Positions 14,053-24,929 of a DNA stretch of 64,000 nt are shown one piece after another (position 1 is the first letter of the stretch; each line of letters begins with the position of its first letter). Below the pieces are notes generated by a model. The model was not told the DNA's origin. It made no database searches and saw only the letters and a list, made by a program, of their open reading frames with translations. A program made the position numbers and the translations under genes. Source of the stretch: Sphingomonas cannabina (GTDB lineage: Bacteria; Pseudomonadota; Alphaproteobacteria; Sphingomonadales; Sphingomonadaceae); assembly GCF_021391395.1 (NCBI RefSeq), contig NZ_CP090059.1, positions 2,093,001 to 2,157,000 of the forward strand, written 5' to 3'.

Positions 14053-15480
14053 ATGTCCGGCACACCGCTCAGGCTCTACAACAGCCTCACCCGCTCGATC
14101 GAAGAGTTCCGCCCGATCCATCCCGGCGAGGCCCGCGTCTATTCATGCGGGCCGACGGTCTACAACTACCAGCATATCGGCAACATGCGGGCGTATATCT
14201 TCGCCGACACGCTCGGCCGCACGCTGCGCTGGAAAGGCTATGACCTGCGCCATGTCATCAACATCACCGATGTCGGCCACCTGACCTCCGACGCCGATGC
14301 CGGCGAGGACAAGATGGAGAAGGCGGCCGCCGCGCAGGCCAAGTCGATCTGGGAGGTCGCCGCGCATTATACCGAGGCGTTCAAGCGCGACGTCGCCCGG
14401 CTCAACATCACCCCGCCGATGCTGTGGTCGGTCGCGACCGATCACATTCCGGAGATGATCGACTTCGCACAGAAGATCGAAAAGAGCTGCTATCAGCTTG
14501 AATCCGGTCTCTATTTCGACGTCAGCACCGTGCCGAACTACGGCAGCCTCGCGCGCGCCGGCACCGACGAGGGCGAAAGCCGGATCGATCCGGTCGAGGG
14601 CAAGCGCCACCCGCAGGACTTCGCGATCTGGCGCACCTCGGCACCGGACGAGCATCGGCAGATGGAATGGGATTCGCCCTGGGGACGGGGCGCACCGGGT
14701 TGGCACCTCGAATGCTCGGTGATGAGCCTCAAACATCTCGGGCATCCGTTCGATATCCATACCGGCGGGATCGATCATCGCGAAATCCACCATCCCAATG
14801 AGATTGCGCAGAACCAGGCTCATTGCGCGTGCCCGAATCCAGGCGCAAATATCTGGATGCACAACAATTTCCTCGTGGATCGCGGTGGCAAGATGTCGAA
14901 GTCGGCGGGCGGCTTCCTCACCCTGCAGACCCTGATCGACGCGGGCGTGCATCCGCTCGCCTATCGCCTGATGTGCCTCCAGGCGCATTACCGCAGTGAA
15001 CTGGAGTTCACCTGGGACAATCTGTCCGCGGCGCTGACGCGGCTGAAGCGGCTTGTACAGGGGATCGAGAAGCTGGCCGCGCGGTTCGACGCCGAGCCGC
15101 GCGGGTCGCTGGACGTCGTCGAGGTGCGCGAGGTCGAGGAAGCGATGAGCGACGATCTCAACACCGCGCGTGCGCTGGTGCTGCTCGAGAGCGTGGTGGC
15201 CGGAAAGGGCCACGCCGGCGATCGCTTCACTGCCGTGCGCAAGATCGACCGCGTGCTCGGGCTCAGGCTCGCCACCCTCCACCGCACCGAACTGCGCGTG
15301 CGTCCCGCCGATGCCGTGATCGACGAGGCGACGATCGAAGCCCAGCTCGCCGAGCGCAAGGAAGCGCGCGCTGCCAAGGACTTCGCCCGGTCTGACGCGA
15401 TTCGGGATGAGCTGACGGCGGCCGGTGTCGAGGTGATGGACGGCGATCCGCTGGGGTGGGATTGGAAGCTCGCCCTCTAA
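14053..15480 (+). CDS. cysS: Cysteine--tRNA ligase
   Basis: This 475-residue class I aminoacyl-tRNA synthetase charges tRNA-Cys. The zinc-ligand C32 and HIGH-type motif HIGN (41-44) are in SCGPTVYNYQHIGN, the middle zinc ligands fall in the GWHLECSVMS and HREIHHPNE segments, and KMSKS lies at 280-284. The C-terminal DALR-like region ends EVMDGDPLGWDWKL, as usual for the family. The ATG at 14053 starts MSGTPLRLYNS. A composite repeat follows the stop directly. The cognate tRNA-Cys gene is 2.8 kb upstream on the same strand. Confidence 0.97.
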   Translation: MSGTPLRLYNSLTRSIEEFRPIHPGEARVYSCGPTVYNYQHIGNMRAYIFADTLGRTLRWKGYDLRHVINITDVGHLTSDADAGEDKMEKAAAAQAKSIWEVAAHYTEAFKRDVARLNITPPMLWSVATDHIPEMIDFAQKIEKSCYQLESGLYFDVSTVPNYGSLARAGTDEGESRIDPVEGKRHPQDFAIWRTSAPDEHRQMEWDSPWGRGAPGWHLECSVMSLKHLGHPFDIHTGGIDHREIHHPNEIAQNQAHCACPNPGANIWMHNNFLVDRGGKMSKSAGGFLTLQTLIDAGVHPLAYRLMCLQAHYRSELEFTWDNLSAALTRLKRLVQGIEKLAARFDAEPRGSLDVVEVREVEEAMSDDLNTARALVLLESVVAGKGHAGDRFTAVRKIDRVLGLRLATLHRTELRVRPADAVIDEATIEAQLAERKEARAAKDFARSDAIRDELTAAGVEVMDGDPLGWDWKLAL

Positions 15481-15481
15481 G

Positions 15482-15613
15482 CTCCTCCCCGGCACGGGGA
15501 GAGGGACCAGCCGCAGGCTGGTGGAGGGGGAGCGCGGCAGACGACTCGCTCGCGGTGAGCCCCCTCCACCACCGCCTTCGGCGGCGGTCCCCCTCCCCGT
15601 GCCGGGGAGGATT
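15482..15613. repeat. Composite palindromic repeat, CTCCCCGGCACGGGGAG type
   Basis: A left unit CTCCTCCCCGGCACGGGGAG is matched by an inverted right unit CCCCGTGCCGGGGAGGAT. Internal inverted segments GGTGGAGGGGGAG and CCCCCTCCACCACC pair inside them. Relatives occur at 35375 and 56602. It fills the gap between cysS and the 2-hydroxyacid dehydrogenase. Confidence 0.88.
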
Positions 15614-15628
15614 TGGTAGGCCGTCTCT

Positions 15629-16564
15629 ATGAAAGCCGTCCTCCCCGCGCTCGCCCGCCCGCTGCTGGAACCGCGCCTGCCGGGCGGCCTCGATGTCGCC
15701 TGGTTCGCCTCCCGCGAAGACGCGCGGGAGATGATCGTCGACGCCGATATCGCCTGGGTCGACATGCAGCGTTCAGCCGATACCGCCGAGGCGGTCGCGA
15801 CCGGCGGCCAGCTCAAGTGGGTCAACACCATCTACGCCGGCGTCGACCCGTTCGATCTCGCCAGGCTGAAGGCCAACGGCACGATCCTCACCAACGGCGT
15901 CGGCATCAACGCGATCGCGGTCGCCGAATATGCGGTGATGGGCGTGCTCGCCGCCGCCAAGCGTTTCGACGAGGTGGTGCGCATGTCCGACCGCCGCGAG
16001 TGGTCGACCGACGCGCCGGGCAAGGTCGAGCTCGACGGGACCGCCGCGCTGATCGTCGGCTACGGCACGATCGGCCGGCTGATCGGTGAGCGGCTCGCGG
16101 CGTTCGGGGGCACGGTCACCGGCGTCACCCGCTCGGGCCACGACGGCACGCTCACTCCCGGCGAGTGGAAACCACGCCTCGGCGAGTTCGACTGGGTAAT
16201 CCTCGCCGCGCCTTCGACCGGAGAGACCCACGCGCTGCTCGGCGCCGACGAGCTCCGTACGATGAAGCCGTCGGCCTGGCTCATCAACGTCGCTCGCGGC
16301 GACATGGTCGATCAGGACGCGCTGACCGAGGCGCTGGAGAAGCGCCGCATCGCCGGCGCCTTCCTCGACACCGTCACGCCGGAGCCGTTGCCGTCCGACC
16401 ATCCGCTCTGGTCCGCGCCCAACGCGATCCTGACCATGCATCTGTCCGGCCGCAGCCAGACGAAGATGTTCCTCCGCGCCGCCGAGCTGTTCCTCGACAA
16501 TCTCTCCGCCTTCCTCGACGGACGGCCGATGCGCAACGTCGTCGATCTCGACCGCGGCTATTGA
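15629..16564 (+). CDS. D-isomer-specific 2-hydroxyacid dehydrogenase
   Basis: This 311-residue NAD-dependent dehydrogenase has the Rossmann motif [20 protein letters not shown] in the middle, the conserved [15 protein letters not shown] segment with the catalytic Arg, and the late [20 protein letters not shown] segment holding the catalytic His. These enzymes interconvert 2-oxoacids and D-2-hydroxyacids; the substrate (glyoxylate, phosphoglycerate, lactate or other) cannot be told. The N-terminal substrate domain is divergent. It starts 15 bases after the composite repeat, with little room for a promoter outside the repeat. Confidence 0.88.
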   Translation: MKAVLPALARPLLEPRLPGGLDVAWFASREDAREMIVDADIAWVDMQRSADTAEAVATGGQLKWVNTIYAGVDPFDLARLKANGTILTNGVGINAIAVAEYAVMGVLAAAKRFDEVVRMSDRREWSTDAPGKVELDGTAALIVGYGTIGRLIGERLAAFGGTVTGVTRSGHDGTLTPGEWKPRLGEFDWVILAAPSTGETHALLGADELRTMKPSAWLINVARGDMVDQDALTEALEKRRIAGAFLDTVTPEPLPSDHPLWSAPNAILTMHLSGRSQTKMFLRAAELFLDNLSAFLDGRPMRNVVDLDRGY

Positions 16565-16611
16565 GCGCCGCCCCGGTTGTATCGCCGCACGGGGCGGCTA
16601 TGGACGGCCGC

Positions 16612-19407
16612 ATGACCGACCTGCCGAAGACCTTCGACCCCGCCGAGATCGAATCGCGCTGGTACCAGCATTGGGAGACCAACGGGCTGTTCCGACCTGA
16701 CCGCCCCGGCGCCGAGCCCTGGACGATCGTCAACCCGCCGCCCAACGTCACCGGCAGCCTCCACATCGGCCATGCGCTCGACAACACGCTGCAGGACATC
16801 CTCGTCCGCCACGCCCGCCTCACCGGCAAGGACGCGCTGTGGGTGGTCGGCACCGATCATGCCGGCATCGCGACGCAGATGGTGGTCGAGCGGCAGATGG
16901 CCCTCCACCAGCAGAAGCGCACCGACTTCACCCGCGAGGAGTTCGTCGCCAAGGTCTGGGAGTGGAAGGCCGAGAGCGGCGGCGAGATCACCCGCCAGCT
17001 CCGCCGGCTCGGCTGCTCGATGGACTGGGCCAACGAGCGCTTCACCATGGACGAGGGCTTCTCCAAGGTGGTCCTCAAGGTGTTCGTCGACCTCTACCGG
17101 CAGGGCCTGCTCTACCGCGACAAGCGGCTGGTGAACTGGGATCCCGGCCTTGGCACCGCGATCAGCGATCTCGAGGTCGAGACGCGCGAGGTCAACGGCA
17201 GCTTCTGGCACCTGCGCTATCCGCTGGAGGACGGCAGCGGCTTCATCTCGGTCGCGACCACGCGGCCGGAGACGATGCTCGCCGACATGGCGGTGGCGGT
17301 GAACCCCGAGGACGAGCGCTACAAGGCGCTGGTCGGCAGGAAGGTGCGGCTGCCGATCACCGGCCGCCTGGTCCCGATCGTCGCCGACGAGCATGCCGAT
17401 CCGGAGCTCGGCTCGGGTGCGGTCAAGATCACGCCAGGACACGACTTCAACGACTTCGAGGTCGGCAAGCGAGCCGGCATCGAGCCGCGCGACATGCTCA
17501 ACATGCTCGATGCCAAGGGTCAGGTCGCCCAGACCGCCGACGGGCTGATCCCCGCCGACCTGGTCGGCCTCGACCGCTTCGAGGCGCGCGACCGCATCGT
17601 CAAGCTGCTGGAGGGCGAGGGGGCGCTCGAACGCGTCGAGGATCGCGTGATCCAGACGCCCTACGGCGACCGCTCGGGCGTGGTGATCGAGCCGTGGCTG
17701 ACCGACCAATGGTACGTCGACGCCGCGACGCTCGCCAAGCCCGCAATCGCGGCGGTGCGATCGGGCGCGATCGAGATCGTACCGAAGAGCTGGGAGAAGA
17801 CCTTCTTCAACTGGATGGAGAACATCCAGCCCTGGTGCGTGTCGCGGCAGCTGTGGTGGGGGCACCGGATTCCGGCGTGGTTCGCCGAGGACGGCACCGT
17901 GTTCGTTGCCGAAACCGAGGAGGAGGCGGCGTTGGCCGCGGCCAATCATGGTCGGGCCTCGGAGCTGGGCCCGGACCTTACCGGCGCTTCGGTCCTGATC
18001 GTCGAGAATGAGCAGGCGGCACGCGAGTTGCGGGAGACAAATCCCGACGCGGTGGCGATTTGGCGCGATCCCGACGTCCTCGACACCTGGTTCTCCTCTG
18101 CGCTGTGGCCGTTCGCGACGATGGGCTGGCCGGAGGATGCGGACCCGAAGCTTCATGGCCGCTATCCCAACGACGTCCTCATTTCCGGCTTCGACATCCT
18201 GTTCTTCTGGGATGCGCGGATGATGATGCAGGGCCTGCACTTCATGGGCGACGTACCGTTCCGCAAGCTCTACCTGCACGGGCTGGTCCGCGCCGCGGAC
18301 GGCGCCAAGATGTCCAAATCCAAGGGCAATACCGTCGACCCGCTCGGCCTGATCGACAAATACGGCGCCGACGCGCTGCGCTTCTTCATGGCGGCGATGG
18401 AGAGCCAGGGCCGCGACATCAAGATGGATGAGAAGCGGGTCGAGGGCTATCGCAACTTCGCGACCAAGCTGTGGAATGCGGCGCGCTTCTGCCAGGCCAA
18501 CGGCATCGGCGCCTCGCAACACCTGGAGCCGCCCGCGGCGAGCCTTGCCGTCAACCGCTGGATCGTGGGCGAGACGGTCCGGACGGTGCAGGCGGTCGAT
18601 CTCGCGCTCGCGGATCTGCGGTTCGATGGCGCGGCGGACGCGATCTATCATTTCGTGTGGAGCCGCTTCTGCGACTGGTATCTCGAGCTGATCAAGCCGG
18701 TGCTGCAGGGCGGCGAGCCGGGCAGCTTCTCCGGCGACGAGATGCGCGAGGCGCTCGGCGCCCAGGGCCCGGCGGCGGAGACGCGCGCGGTCGCCGGCTG
18801 GGTGCTCGACCAGATCCTGGTGCTGCTCCACCCGTTCATGCCCTTCATCACCGAAGAGCTGTGGTCCAAGATGGGCGAGCGCAGCTATGAGCTGATCGTC
18901 GCCAAATGGCCGATGGCGGATGCCCGTGCGCTCGATCCGGAAGCGGGCCGGGAGATCGACTGGCTGATCCGGCTGGTGAGCGAAGTCCGTGCCGCCCGCA
19001 CCGAACTCAACGTGCCGCCGGGCGCGCGCCTGCCGCTGCATGTCCGAGACGCCGCTCCGGCAACGCAGGCGCGCCTCGCCAATCAGACGGCCGCCATCGC
19101 CCGCCTCGCGCGGGTCGATCAGATGGATGGCGAGGTGCCGGCCGGTGGCGCGCTCCAGATCGTGGTGGATGAAGCGACTTTCGTGATCCCGCTCGAAGGC
19201 GTCATCGACCTCGATGCCGAGCGCGCTCGCCTCGCCAAGGCGATCGCGGCGGCGGAGAAGGAGCGCGACGGCCTGGCCGGGCGCCTCGGCAACCCGAGCT
19301 TCGTCGAGCGCGCCAAGCCCGAGGCGGTGGAGAAGGCCCGTGCCGACCACGCCGAGAAGGCGGCCGAGGCAGAGCGCCTGACGGCTGCGCTGGCACGCCT
19401 CGGGTGA
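16612..19407 (+). CDS. valS: Valine--tRNA ligase
   Basis: This 931-residue class I synthetase has the HIGH motif HIGH at 51-54 in [17 protein letters not shown], an editing (CP1) domain in the region about 180-360, the KMSKS motif at 566-570 ([13 protein letters not shown]), an anticodon-binding domain, and a C-terminal coiled-coil arm rich in Glu/Ala/Arg from about residue 865, typical of ValRS. I chose the start [13 protein letters not shown] at 16612; an ATG 12 bases earlier (16600) is also in frame. In many alphaproteobacteria valS follows a popZ-like gene; here it does not. Confidence 0.97.
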   Translation: MTDLPKTFDPAEIESRWYQHWETNGLFRPDRPGAEPWTIVNPPPNVTGSLHIGHALDNTLQDILVRHARLTGKDALWVVGTDHAGIATQMVVERQMALHQQKRTDFTREEFVAKVWEWKAESGGEITRQLRRLGCSMDWANERFTMDEGFSKVVLKVFVDLYRQGLLYRDKRLVNWDPGLGTAISDLEVETREVNGSFWHLRYPLEDGSGFISVATTRPETMLADMAVAVNPEDERYKALVGRKVRLPITGRLVPIVADEHADPELGSGAVKITPGHDFNDFEVGKRAGIEPRDMLNMLDAKGQVAQTADGLIPADLVGLDRFEARDRIVKLLEGEGALERVEDRVIQTPYGDRSGVVIEPWLTDQWYVDAATLAKPAIAAVRSGAIEIVPKSWEKTFFNWMENIQPWCVSRQLWWGHRIPAWFAEDGTVFVAETEEEAALAAANHGRASELGPDLTGASVLIVENEQAARELRETNPDAVAIWRDPDVLDTWFSSALWPFATMGWPEDADPKLHGRYPNDVLISGFDILFFWDARMMMQGLHFMGDVPFRKLYLHGLVRAADGAKMSKSKGNTVDPLGLIDKYGADALRFFMAAMESQGRDIKMDEKRVEGYRNFATKLWNAARFCQANGIGASQHLEPPAASLAVNRWIVGETVRTVQAVDLALADLRFDGAADAIYHFVWSRFCDWYLELIKPVLQGGEPGSFSGDEMREALGAQGPAAETRAVAGWVLDQILVLLHPFMPFITEELWSKMGERSYELIVAKWPMADARALDPEAGREIDWLIRLVSEVRAARTELNVPPGARLPLHVRDAAPATQARLANQTAAIARLARVDQMDGEVPAGGALQIVVDEATFVIPLEGVIDLDAERARLAKAIAAAEKERDGLAGRLGNPSFVERAKPEAVEKARADHAEKAAEAERLTAALARLG

Positions 19408-19420
19408 AACTCCGCCCCAA

Positions 19421-19509
19421 CCGTCACCCCGGCCTTGTGCCGGGGTCCACCTATCCGCGAGCGCAGACTTCGCGGCTCCGTGGATGCCGGAACAAGTCCG
19501 GCATGACGG
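19421..19509. repeat. Composite palindromic repeat, GTCACCCCGGCCTTGTG type
   Basis: The left unit CCGTCACCCCGGCCTTGTGC and the right unit ending AACAAGTCCGGCATGACGG are inverted relatives with stems of different subtypes (CCCCGG/CCGGGG on the left, GCCGGA/TCCGGC on the right). It lies between valS and the MATE gene, ending 14 bases before the latter. Confidence 0.85.
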
Positions 19510-19523
19510 GTAGGAAGTAAGCC

Positions 19524-20966
19524 ATGGCGCGCCCCACCCACGACCTCACCCAAGGCCCGATCGGCCGCACATTGCTCATGTTCGCGCTGCCGACGCTCGG
19601 CTCGAACATCCTCCAGTCGCTCAACGGCTCGATCAACTCGATCTGGGTCGGGCGCTTCCTGGGTGAGGGCGCGCTGGCGGCGACGTCCAACGCCAACATC
19701 ATCATGTTCCTGACGTTCGGCGCGGTGTTCGGTTTCGGCATGGCAGCGACCATCCTGATCGGCCAGTCGATCGGCCGCCGCGATGTCGAGGCGGCGCGGC
19801 GGGCGTTCGGGTCGGCGGTAGGAATGGTGGTCGGCGGCGCGATCCTGATCTCCGCGCTCGGCTGGATCTTCGCGCCGGAGATCCTCCACCTGCTCGCCAC
19901 GCCCGGCGAGGCGCAGGCGCTGGCGCGCGACTATCTGCGCGTGATCTTCCTCGGCCTGCCGCTGTCGATGCTCGGCGTGCTGATCCAGATGAGCCTGCGC
20001 GGCACCGGCGATGCGATCACGCCTTTGTGGTTCATGGTGCTGAGCGTGATCATCGACAGCTCGATGAACCCGGTGCTGATCCGCGGCCTCGGCCCCTTTC
20101 CGGAGATGGGCATCGCCGGATCGGCGACGGCGACGCTGCTGGCGAACGCCGTCTCCGCGCTCGGCCTGATCGCCTATGTCTATATCCGCGACCTGCCGAT
20201 CCGCCTGCGCGGGCACGAGCTGCGCTACCTGATTCCCGAACGCGCGCTGGTCCGCACCATCGTCGCCAAGGGGCTGCCGATCGGCGCGCAGATGCTGGTG
20301 ATGTCGACCGCCGGTCTCACCATGGTCGGCCTGGTCAACCGGCTCGGCGTCGACACCGCGGCTGCCTATGCCGTCTCGCAGCAGCTGTGGACCTATATCC
20401 AGATGCCGGCGATGGCGATCGGCGCGGCGGTGAGCGCGATGGCAGCGCAGAACATCGGCGCCGGCCGCTGGGATCGGGTGGGGGAGATCACCCGCTCCGG
20501 CATCGTCATGAATACGGTCATCACGCTGGCGGTGATCGTCCTGATCATCCTGTTCGACCGGCCGGTGATGGCGCTGTTCGTCGGCGGCGACAGCCCGGCG
20601 ATCCCGATCGCACGCCACATCCAGCTGATCGCGAGCTGGACCTTCGTCCTGTTCGGCGCGACCATGGTGTTGTTCTCGACCGTCCGCGCCAATGGCGCGA
20701 CGATCCCTCCGCTCATCATCCTGTTCGTCGCGCTCTATCCGGTGCGGATCGGCATCGCGCTGGGCGCCAAGCCGCTGATCGGCACGGATGCCCTTTGGTG
20801 GGCCTTCCCGATCGGCTCGGCGGTGTCGCTGGCGCTGGCGATCGCCTATTACCGCTACGGCAAGTGGCGCACGCAGCTGCTGGTGGTGCCGCCCGACCCC
20901 GAGGAAACGGCGGAGCACGCCCACGCCGCCACCGAACCCGCCGGACGATTGCAACCGACCGGCTGA
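19524..20966 (+). CDS. MATE-family multidrug or metabolite exporter
   Basis: This 480-residue membrane protein has the twelve-segment, two-repeat layout of MATE transporters. The N-terminal half contains LTQGPIGRTLLMFALPTLGS and SLNGSINSIWVGRFLGEGAL; the second half begins about residue 235 with AKGLPIGAQMLVMSTAGLTM. MATE proteins export cationic drugs or metabolites in exchange for Na+ or H+. The ATG at 19524 follows AGGAAG. Substrate is unknown. hemB starts 6 bases after its stop. Confidence 0.92.
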   Translation: MARPTHDLTQGPIGRTLLMFALPTLGSNILQSLNGSINSIWVGRFLGEGALAATSNANIIMFLTFGAVFGFGMAATILIGQSIGRRDVEAARRAFGSAVGMVVGGAILISALGWIFAPEILHLLATPGEAQALARDYLRVIFLGLPLSMLGVLIQMSLRGTGDAITPLWFMVLSVIIDSSMNPVLIRGLGPFPEMGIAGSATATLLANAVSALGLIAYVYIRDLPIRLRGHELRYLIPERALVRTIVAKGLPIGAQMLVMSTAGLTMVGLVNRLGVDTAAAYAVSQQLWTYIQMPAMAIGAAVSAMAAQNIGAGRWDRVGEITRSGIVMNTVITLAVIVLIILFDRPVMALFVGGDSPAIPIARHIQLIASWTFVLFGATMVLFSTVRANGATIPPLIILFVALYPVRIGIALGAKPLIGTDALWWAFPIGSAVSLALAIAYYRYGKWRTQLLVVPPDPEETAEHAHAATEPAGRLQPTG

Positions 20967-21971
<1,005 letters not shown>

Positions 21972-21985
21972 GCTGCATTTCATCT

Positions 21986-22056
21986 GTTCCCCGGCGAAGG
22001 CCGGGGCCCAGGATCGAACCGCTCGCAACTGGGCCCCGGCCTTCGCCGGGGAACAA
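21986..22056. repeat. Composite palindromic repeat, TTCCCCGGCGAAGGCCGGGG type
   Basis: The left unit GTTCCCCGGCGAAGGCCGGG and the right unit CCCCGGCCTTCGCCGGGGAA are reverse complements about 25 bases apart. Each also folds alone. The element lies between hemB and the GNAT gene and ends a few bases before the TTG start of the latter. It is the only copy of this subtype in the window. Confidence 0.88.
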
Positions 22057-22061
22057 TTGTC

Positions 22062-22595
22062 TTGATCGAGACAGACCGCCTCCTGCTCCGCCGCTGGGAG
22101 CCGCGCGACCATGCGCCGTTCCTGGCGATGGGCAACGATCCCGAGGTGATGCGCTACCTCGGCCCGCCGTTGACCGCCGCCGATGTCGAGGCGGCGATCG
22201 CGCGGCACAACGGATATTTTGATCGCGTCGGCTATTGCTTCTGGGCGATGGAGCGCCGCGCCGACGGCGCCTTCCTCGGCTTCTGCGGCATCAAGCCAGG
22301 CCCCGACGGCACCCCGATCGCCGGCAGGCCGGAAATCGGGTGGCGGCTGCGGCGCGATGCCTGGGGGCAGGGCTATGCGCGCGAGGCGGCGGAGGCGAGC
22401 CTCTATTGGGGCTGGGCGAGCGGCGGTTTCGACCATATCCTCGCGATCACCGTGCCCGCCAATGTGCGGAGCTGGGGCCTGATGGAGCGGCTGGGGATGC
22501 AACGCGTGGCGGACGGCGATTTCGATCATCCAGCGGTGCCCGACGGCAGCCCGCTCAAGCGCCACATCACCTATTCGATCGCCCGGCCGGCGTGA
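22062..22595 (+). CDS. GNAT-family N-acetyltransferase (RimJ/RimL-like)
   Basis: This 177-residue acetyltransferase of the RimJ/RimL group starts IETDRLLLRRWEPRDHAPFL. It has the acetyl-CoA-binding region around EIGWRLRRDAWGQGYAREAA (residues about 93-112) and the late helix ANVRSWGLMERLGMQ typical of the family. Targets range from ribosomal proteins to small molecules and cannot be assigned. The start is a TTG at 22062, only a few bases after the composite repeat, and no ribosome-binding site is clear. The stop overlaps the next gene (GTGA). Confidence 0.88.
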   Translation: MIETDRLLLRRWEPRDHAPFLAMGNDPEVMRYLGPPLTAADVEAAIARHNGYFDRVGYCFWAMERRADGAFLGFCGIKPGPDGTPIAGRPEIGWRLRRDAWGQGYAREAAEASLYWGWASGGFDHILAITVPANVRSWGLMERLGMQRVADGDFDHPAVPDGSPLKRHITYSIARPA

Positions 22596-24835
22596 GCGAT
22601 ACGATCGCAAGCGGGGCGGCTGCCGCAGGACGTGGCCCCCGCGCGCTGTTTGTCGCGACGATCCTGGTCGGCTCGTTCCTGCTGTTCCTCGTCCAGCCGA
22701 TGGTCGCCCGCATGGCGCTGCCGAGGCTCGGCGGCGCGCCGGCCGTGTGGAACTCGGCGATGCTGGTCTATCAGGCGCTGCTGCTCGGCGGCTATGCCTA
22801 TGCGCATTGGTTGGGACGCCTCAGGCTCCGCACCGGCGCCATCGTCCACCTGGGCCTGCTCGCGCTCGCCGCGCTATGGCTGCCGATCGGCCTGTTCGCC
22901 TTCGCGATGCCCGCCGATGCCGAGCCCGCGCTATGGGTGCCCTGGCTGCTCGGTGCCTCGATCGGCCCCTTGTTCCTGGCCGTCTCTGCCCAGGCGCCGC
23001 TGATGCAGCGCTGGTATGCCACCGCCGAGCCGGGCCGCGACCCCTATGCGCTCTACGCCGCGTCCAACGTCGGCAGCTTCGGTGGCCTCATCGCCTATCC
23101 GCTCCTCGTCGAGCCGATGCTGGCCCTGCGCGAGCAGAGCCTGATCTGGAGCGCCGGCTATGCGCTGCTGTTCGTCCTCGTCGCCGCCTGTGCGCTGCTG
23201 TTGCCGCGCCGGAGTGGGGAAGGGGAAGCGCATCACGCCTTCACCAGCACACCGCCGGACGCACGCCGGGTCGTGATGTGGATAGCGCTCGCTTTCGTGC
23301 CGTCGGGGCTGATGCTCGCGACCTCGACCTTCATCACCACCGATATCGTCGCGGTGCCGCTGCTCTGGGTGCTGCCGCTCGGCCTCTATCTCCTCAGCTT
23401 CACCGTCGCCTTCGCCGTCAGGCGTACGCTCGCCGACGTGATCACCCGCTTCGCCCCGATCACCATCCTGATGTTCGGCGGCGTGATGATCGGGGGCGCG
23501 CAGCAATATCCCTATCTCAACACGCTGATGGCACTGGTGCTGCTGTTCATGGCTTCCGTGGCGCTGCACAGCCGCCTCTATGCGTTGCGGCCGGCACCAG
23601 ACCGGCTCACCGGCTTCTATCTGGCGATGGCGGTGGGAGGGGCGCTCGGCGGCGTCTTCGCGGGCCTGCTCGCGCCGGTGATGTTCGACTGGACCTATGA
23701 ATATCCGCTGTTGATCCTTGCCGCGGGGATGCTCGCGCCGCAGCAGTTCCTGCTGCCGGTGTTCGGCTGGCTGTGGAATACCGACCGGCGCGGCCTGACG
23801 ATCCGCACGATCGCGGTCGCCGTACTCGTCGCGGTGCTGGTGGGGCTCGGTCTCACCGATCCAGGGCACATCTTCGGCGGGATGGGCGAGAACATCATGT
23901 TCCTGGCTCTCGCCGCGCTCGGCCTGTTCGTGATCGGGATGCGCATTCCCTATGTCGTCGTGCTGTTCGGCGCGATCTTCCTCTACGGCGGCTATCGCGC
24001 GATCCTGACGACGCTCGAGGGCGACGCGCGCACGCGCAGCTACTTCGGCGTCTATACCGTCCGCGATTATCCCGAGTGGCGTACGCTCGCGCACGGCACG
24101 ACGCTCCACGGCATCGAGCTCACCGGCTCATCCGAGCGTGAGCGCTGGCCGACCAGCTACTATATCCCCGGCTCGGGCGTCGGACAGGCGATGCAGGCGG
24201 CGCCGGTGCTCTATGGGCCGAATGCGCGGATCGGCGTAGTCGGGCTCGGCACAGGCACGCTCGCTTGTTACGCACAGCCCGGCCAGCAATGGCGCTTCTT
24301 CGAGATCGACCCGACTGTCGTCCGCATCGCGCGCGGCCACTTCCGCTTCCTCGCCAATTGTTTGCCGCACCCGACGATCGAGATCGGCGATGCGCGCATG
24401 CGGCTTGCCGAGCAGCCGCCCGGCAGCCTCGACCTGCTCGCGCTGGATGCCTTCTCGTCGGACGCGATCCCGATGCACCTGATGACCGAGGAGGCCTTCG
24501 CCACCTATGGCCGGGTCCTCAGCCCCAAGGGGTTGCTGCTCGTCCACATCTCGAACCGTTTCCTCGATCTCGAGCCCGTGGTCGCGGCGGCCGGGGCGAG
24601 CGGCCATTGGTTCGCGGCGCGGCTCAACTATCATCCCGATCCGAGCGAGGGCGAGCAGGCCACCATCTCCGACTGGATCGCGCTCACCCGCGACCCCACG
24701 ACGCTGGCGCGCCTGCTGGAGCAGGGCGGCCAATGGGAACCGGTACGGCCGCGCAAGAGCTTCCGGCCATGGACGGATGATTATGCGACGATCCTGCCGC
24801 TGCTGCGCGGTTTCCGCACGGCGGGGGCGGATTAA
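22592..24835 (+). CDS. Membrane-fused spermidine-synthase-like protein
   Basis: This 747-residue protein has an N-terminal membrane half with roughly 12 hydrophobic segments and a C-terminal methyltransferase-fold domain resembling spermidine synthase. In the latter, IGVVGLGTGTLACYAQPG is the nucleotide motif, FFEIDPTVVRIAR the acidic post-motif, and LDLLALDAFSSDAIPMHL the aspartate-rich active-site loop. Such fused MFS/spermidine-synthase proteins are widespread in proteobacteria but their product and substrate are unclear. It starts with GTG at 22592, overlapping the GNAT stop by 4 bases, so the two are coupled. Confidence 0.85.
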   Translation: MSDTIASGAAAAGRGPRALFVATILVGSFLLFLVQPMVARMALPRLGGAPAVWNSAMLVYQALLLGGYAYAHWLGRLRLRTGAIVHLGLLALAALWLPIGLFAFAMPADAEPALWVPWLLGASIGPLFLAVSAQAPLMQRWYATAEPGRDPYALYAASNVGSFGGLIAYPLLVEPMLALREQSLIWSAGYALLFVLVAACALLLPRRSGEGEAHHAFTSTPPDARRVVMWIALAFVPSGLMLATSTFITTDIVAVPLLWVLPLGLYLLSFTVAFAVRRTLADVITRFAPITILMFGGVMIGGAQQYPYLNTLMALVLLFMASVALHSRLYALRPAPDRLTGFYLAMAVGGALGGVFAGLLAPVMFDWTYEYPLLILAAGMLAPQQFLLPVFGWLWNTDRRGLTIRTIAVAVLVAVLVGLGLTDPGHIFGGMGENIMFLALAALGLFVIGMRIPYVVVLFGAIFLYGGYRAILTTLEGDARTRSYFGVYTVRDYPEWRTLAHGTTLHGIELTGSSERERWPTSYYIPGSGVGQAMQAAPVLYGPNARIGVVGLGTGTLACYAQPGQQWRFFEIDPTVVRIARGHFRFLANCLPHPTIEIGDARMRLAEQPPGSLDLLALDAFSSDAIPMHLMTEEAFATYGRVLSPKGLLLVHISNRFLDLEPVVAAAGASGHWFAARLNYHPDPSEGEQATISDWIALTRDPTTLARLLEQGGQWEPVRPRKSFRPWTDDYATILPLLRGFRTAGAD

Positions 24836-24841
24836 GCCAGA

Positions 24842-24924
24842 CCGTCATCCCGGCGAAAGCCGGGATCTCCATCGGCAGGCGAACGGTTTGCGGCATGAGA
24901 TCCCGGCTTCCGCCGGGATGACGG
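24842..24924. repeat. Composite palindromic repeat, GTCATCCCGGCGAAAGCC type
   Basis: A left unit CCGTCATCCCGGCGAAAGCC and an inverted right unit GCTTCCGCCGGGATGACGG bracket about 45 bases. It lies between two convergent genes, 6 bases after one stop and 5 bases before the other. Confidence 0.87.
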
Positions 24925-24929
24925 GTGGT

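Noticed and set aside
16558..19350. A 930-codon minus-strand frame under valS
   Set aside because: Antisense shadow of valS with the composition expected from its third-codon bias.
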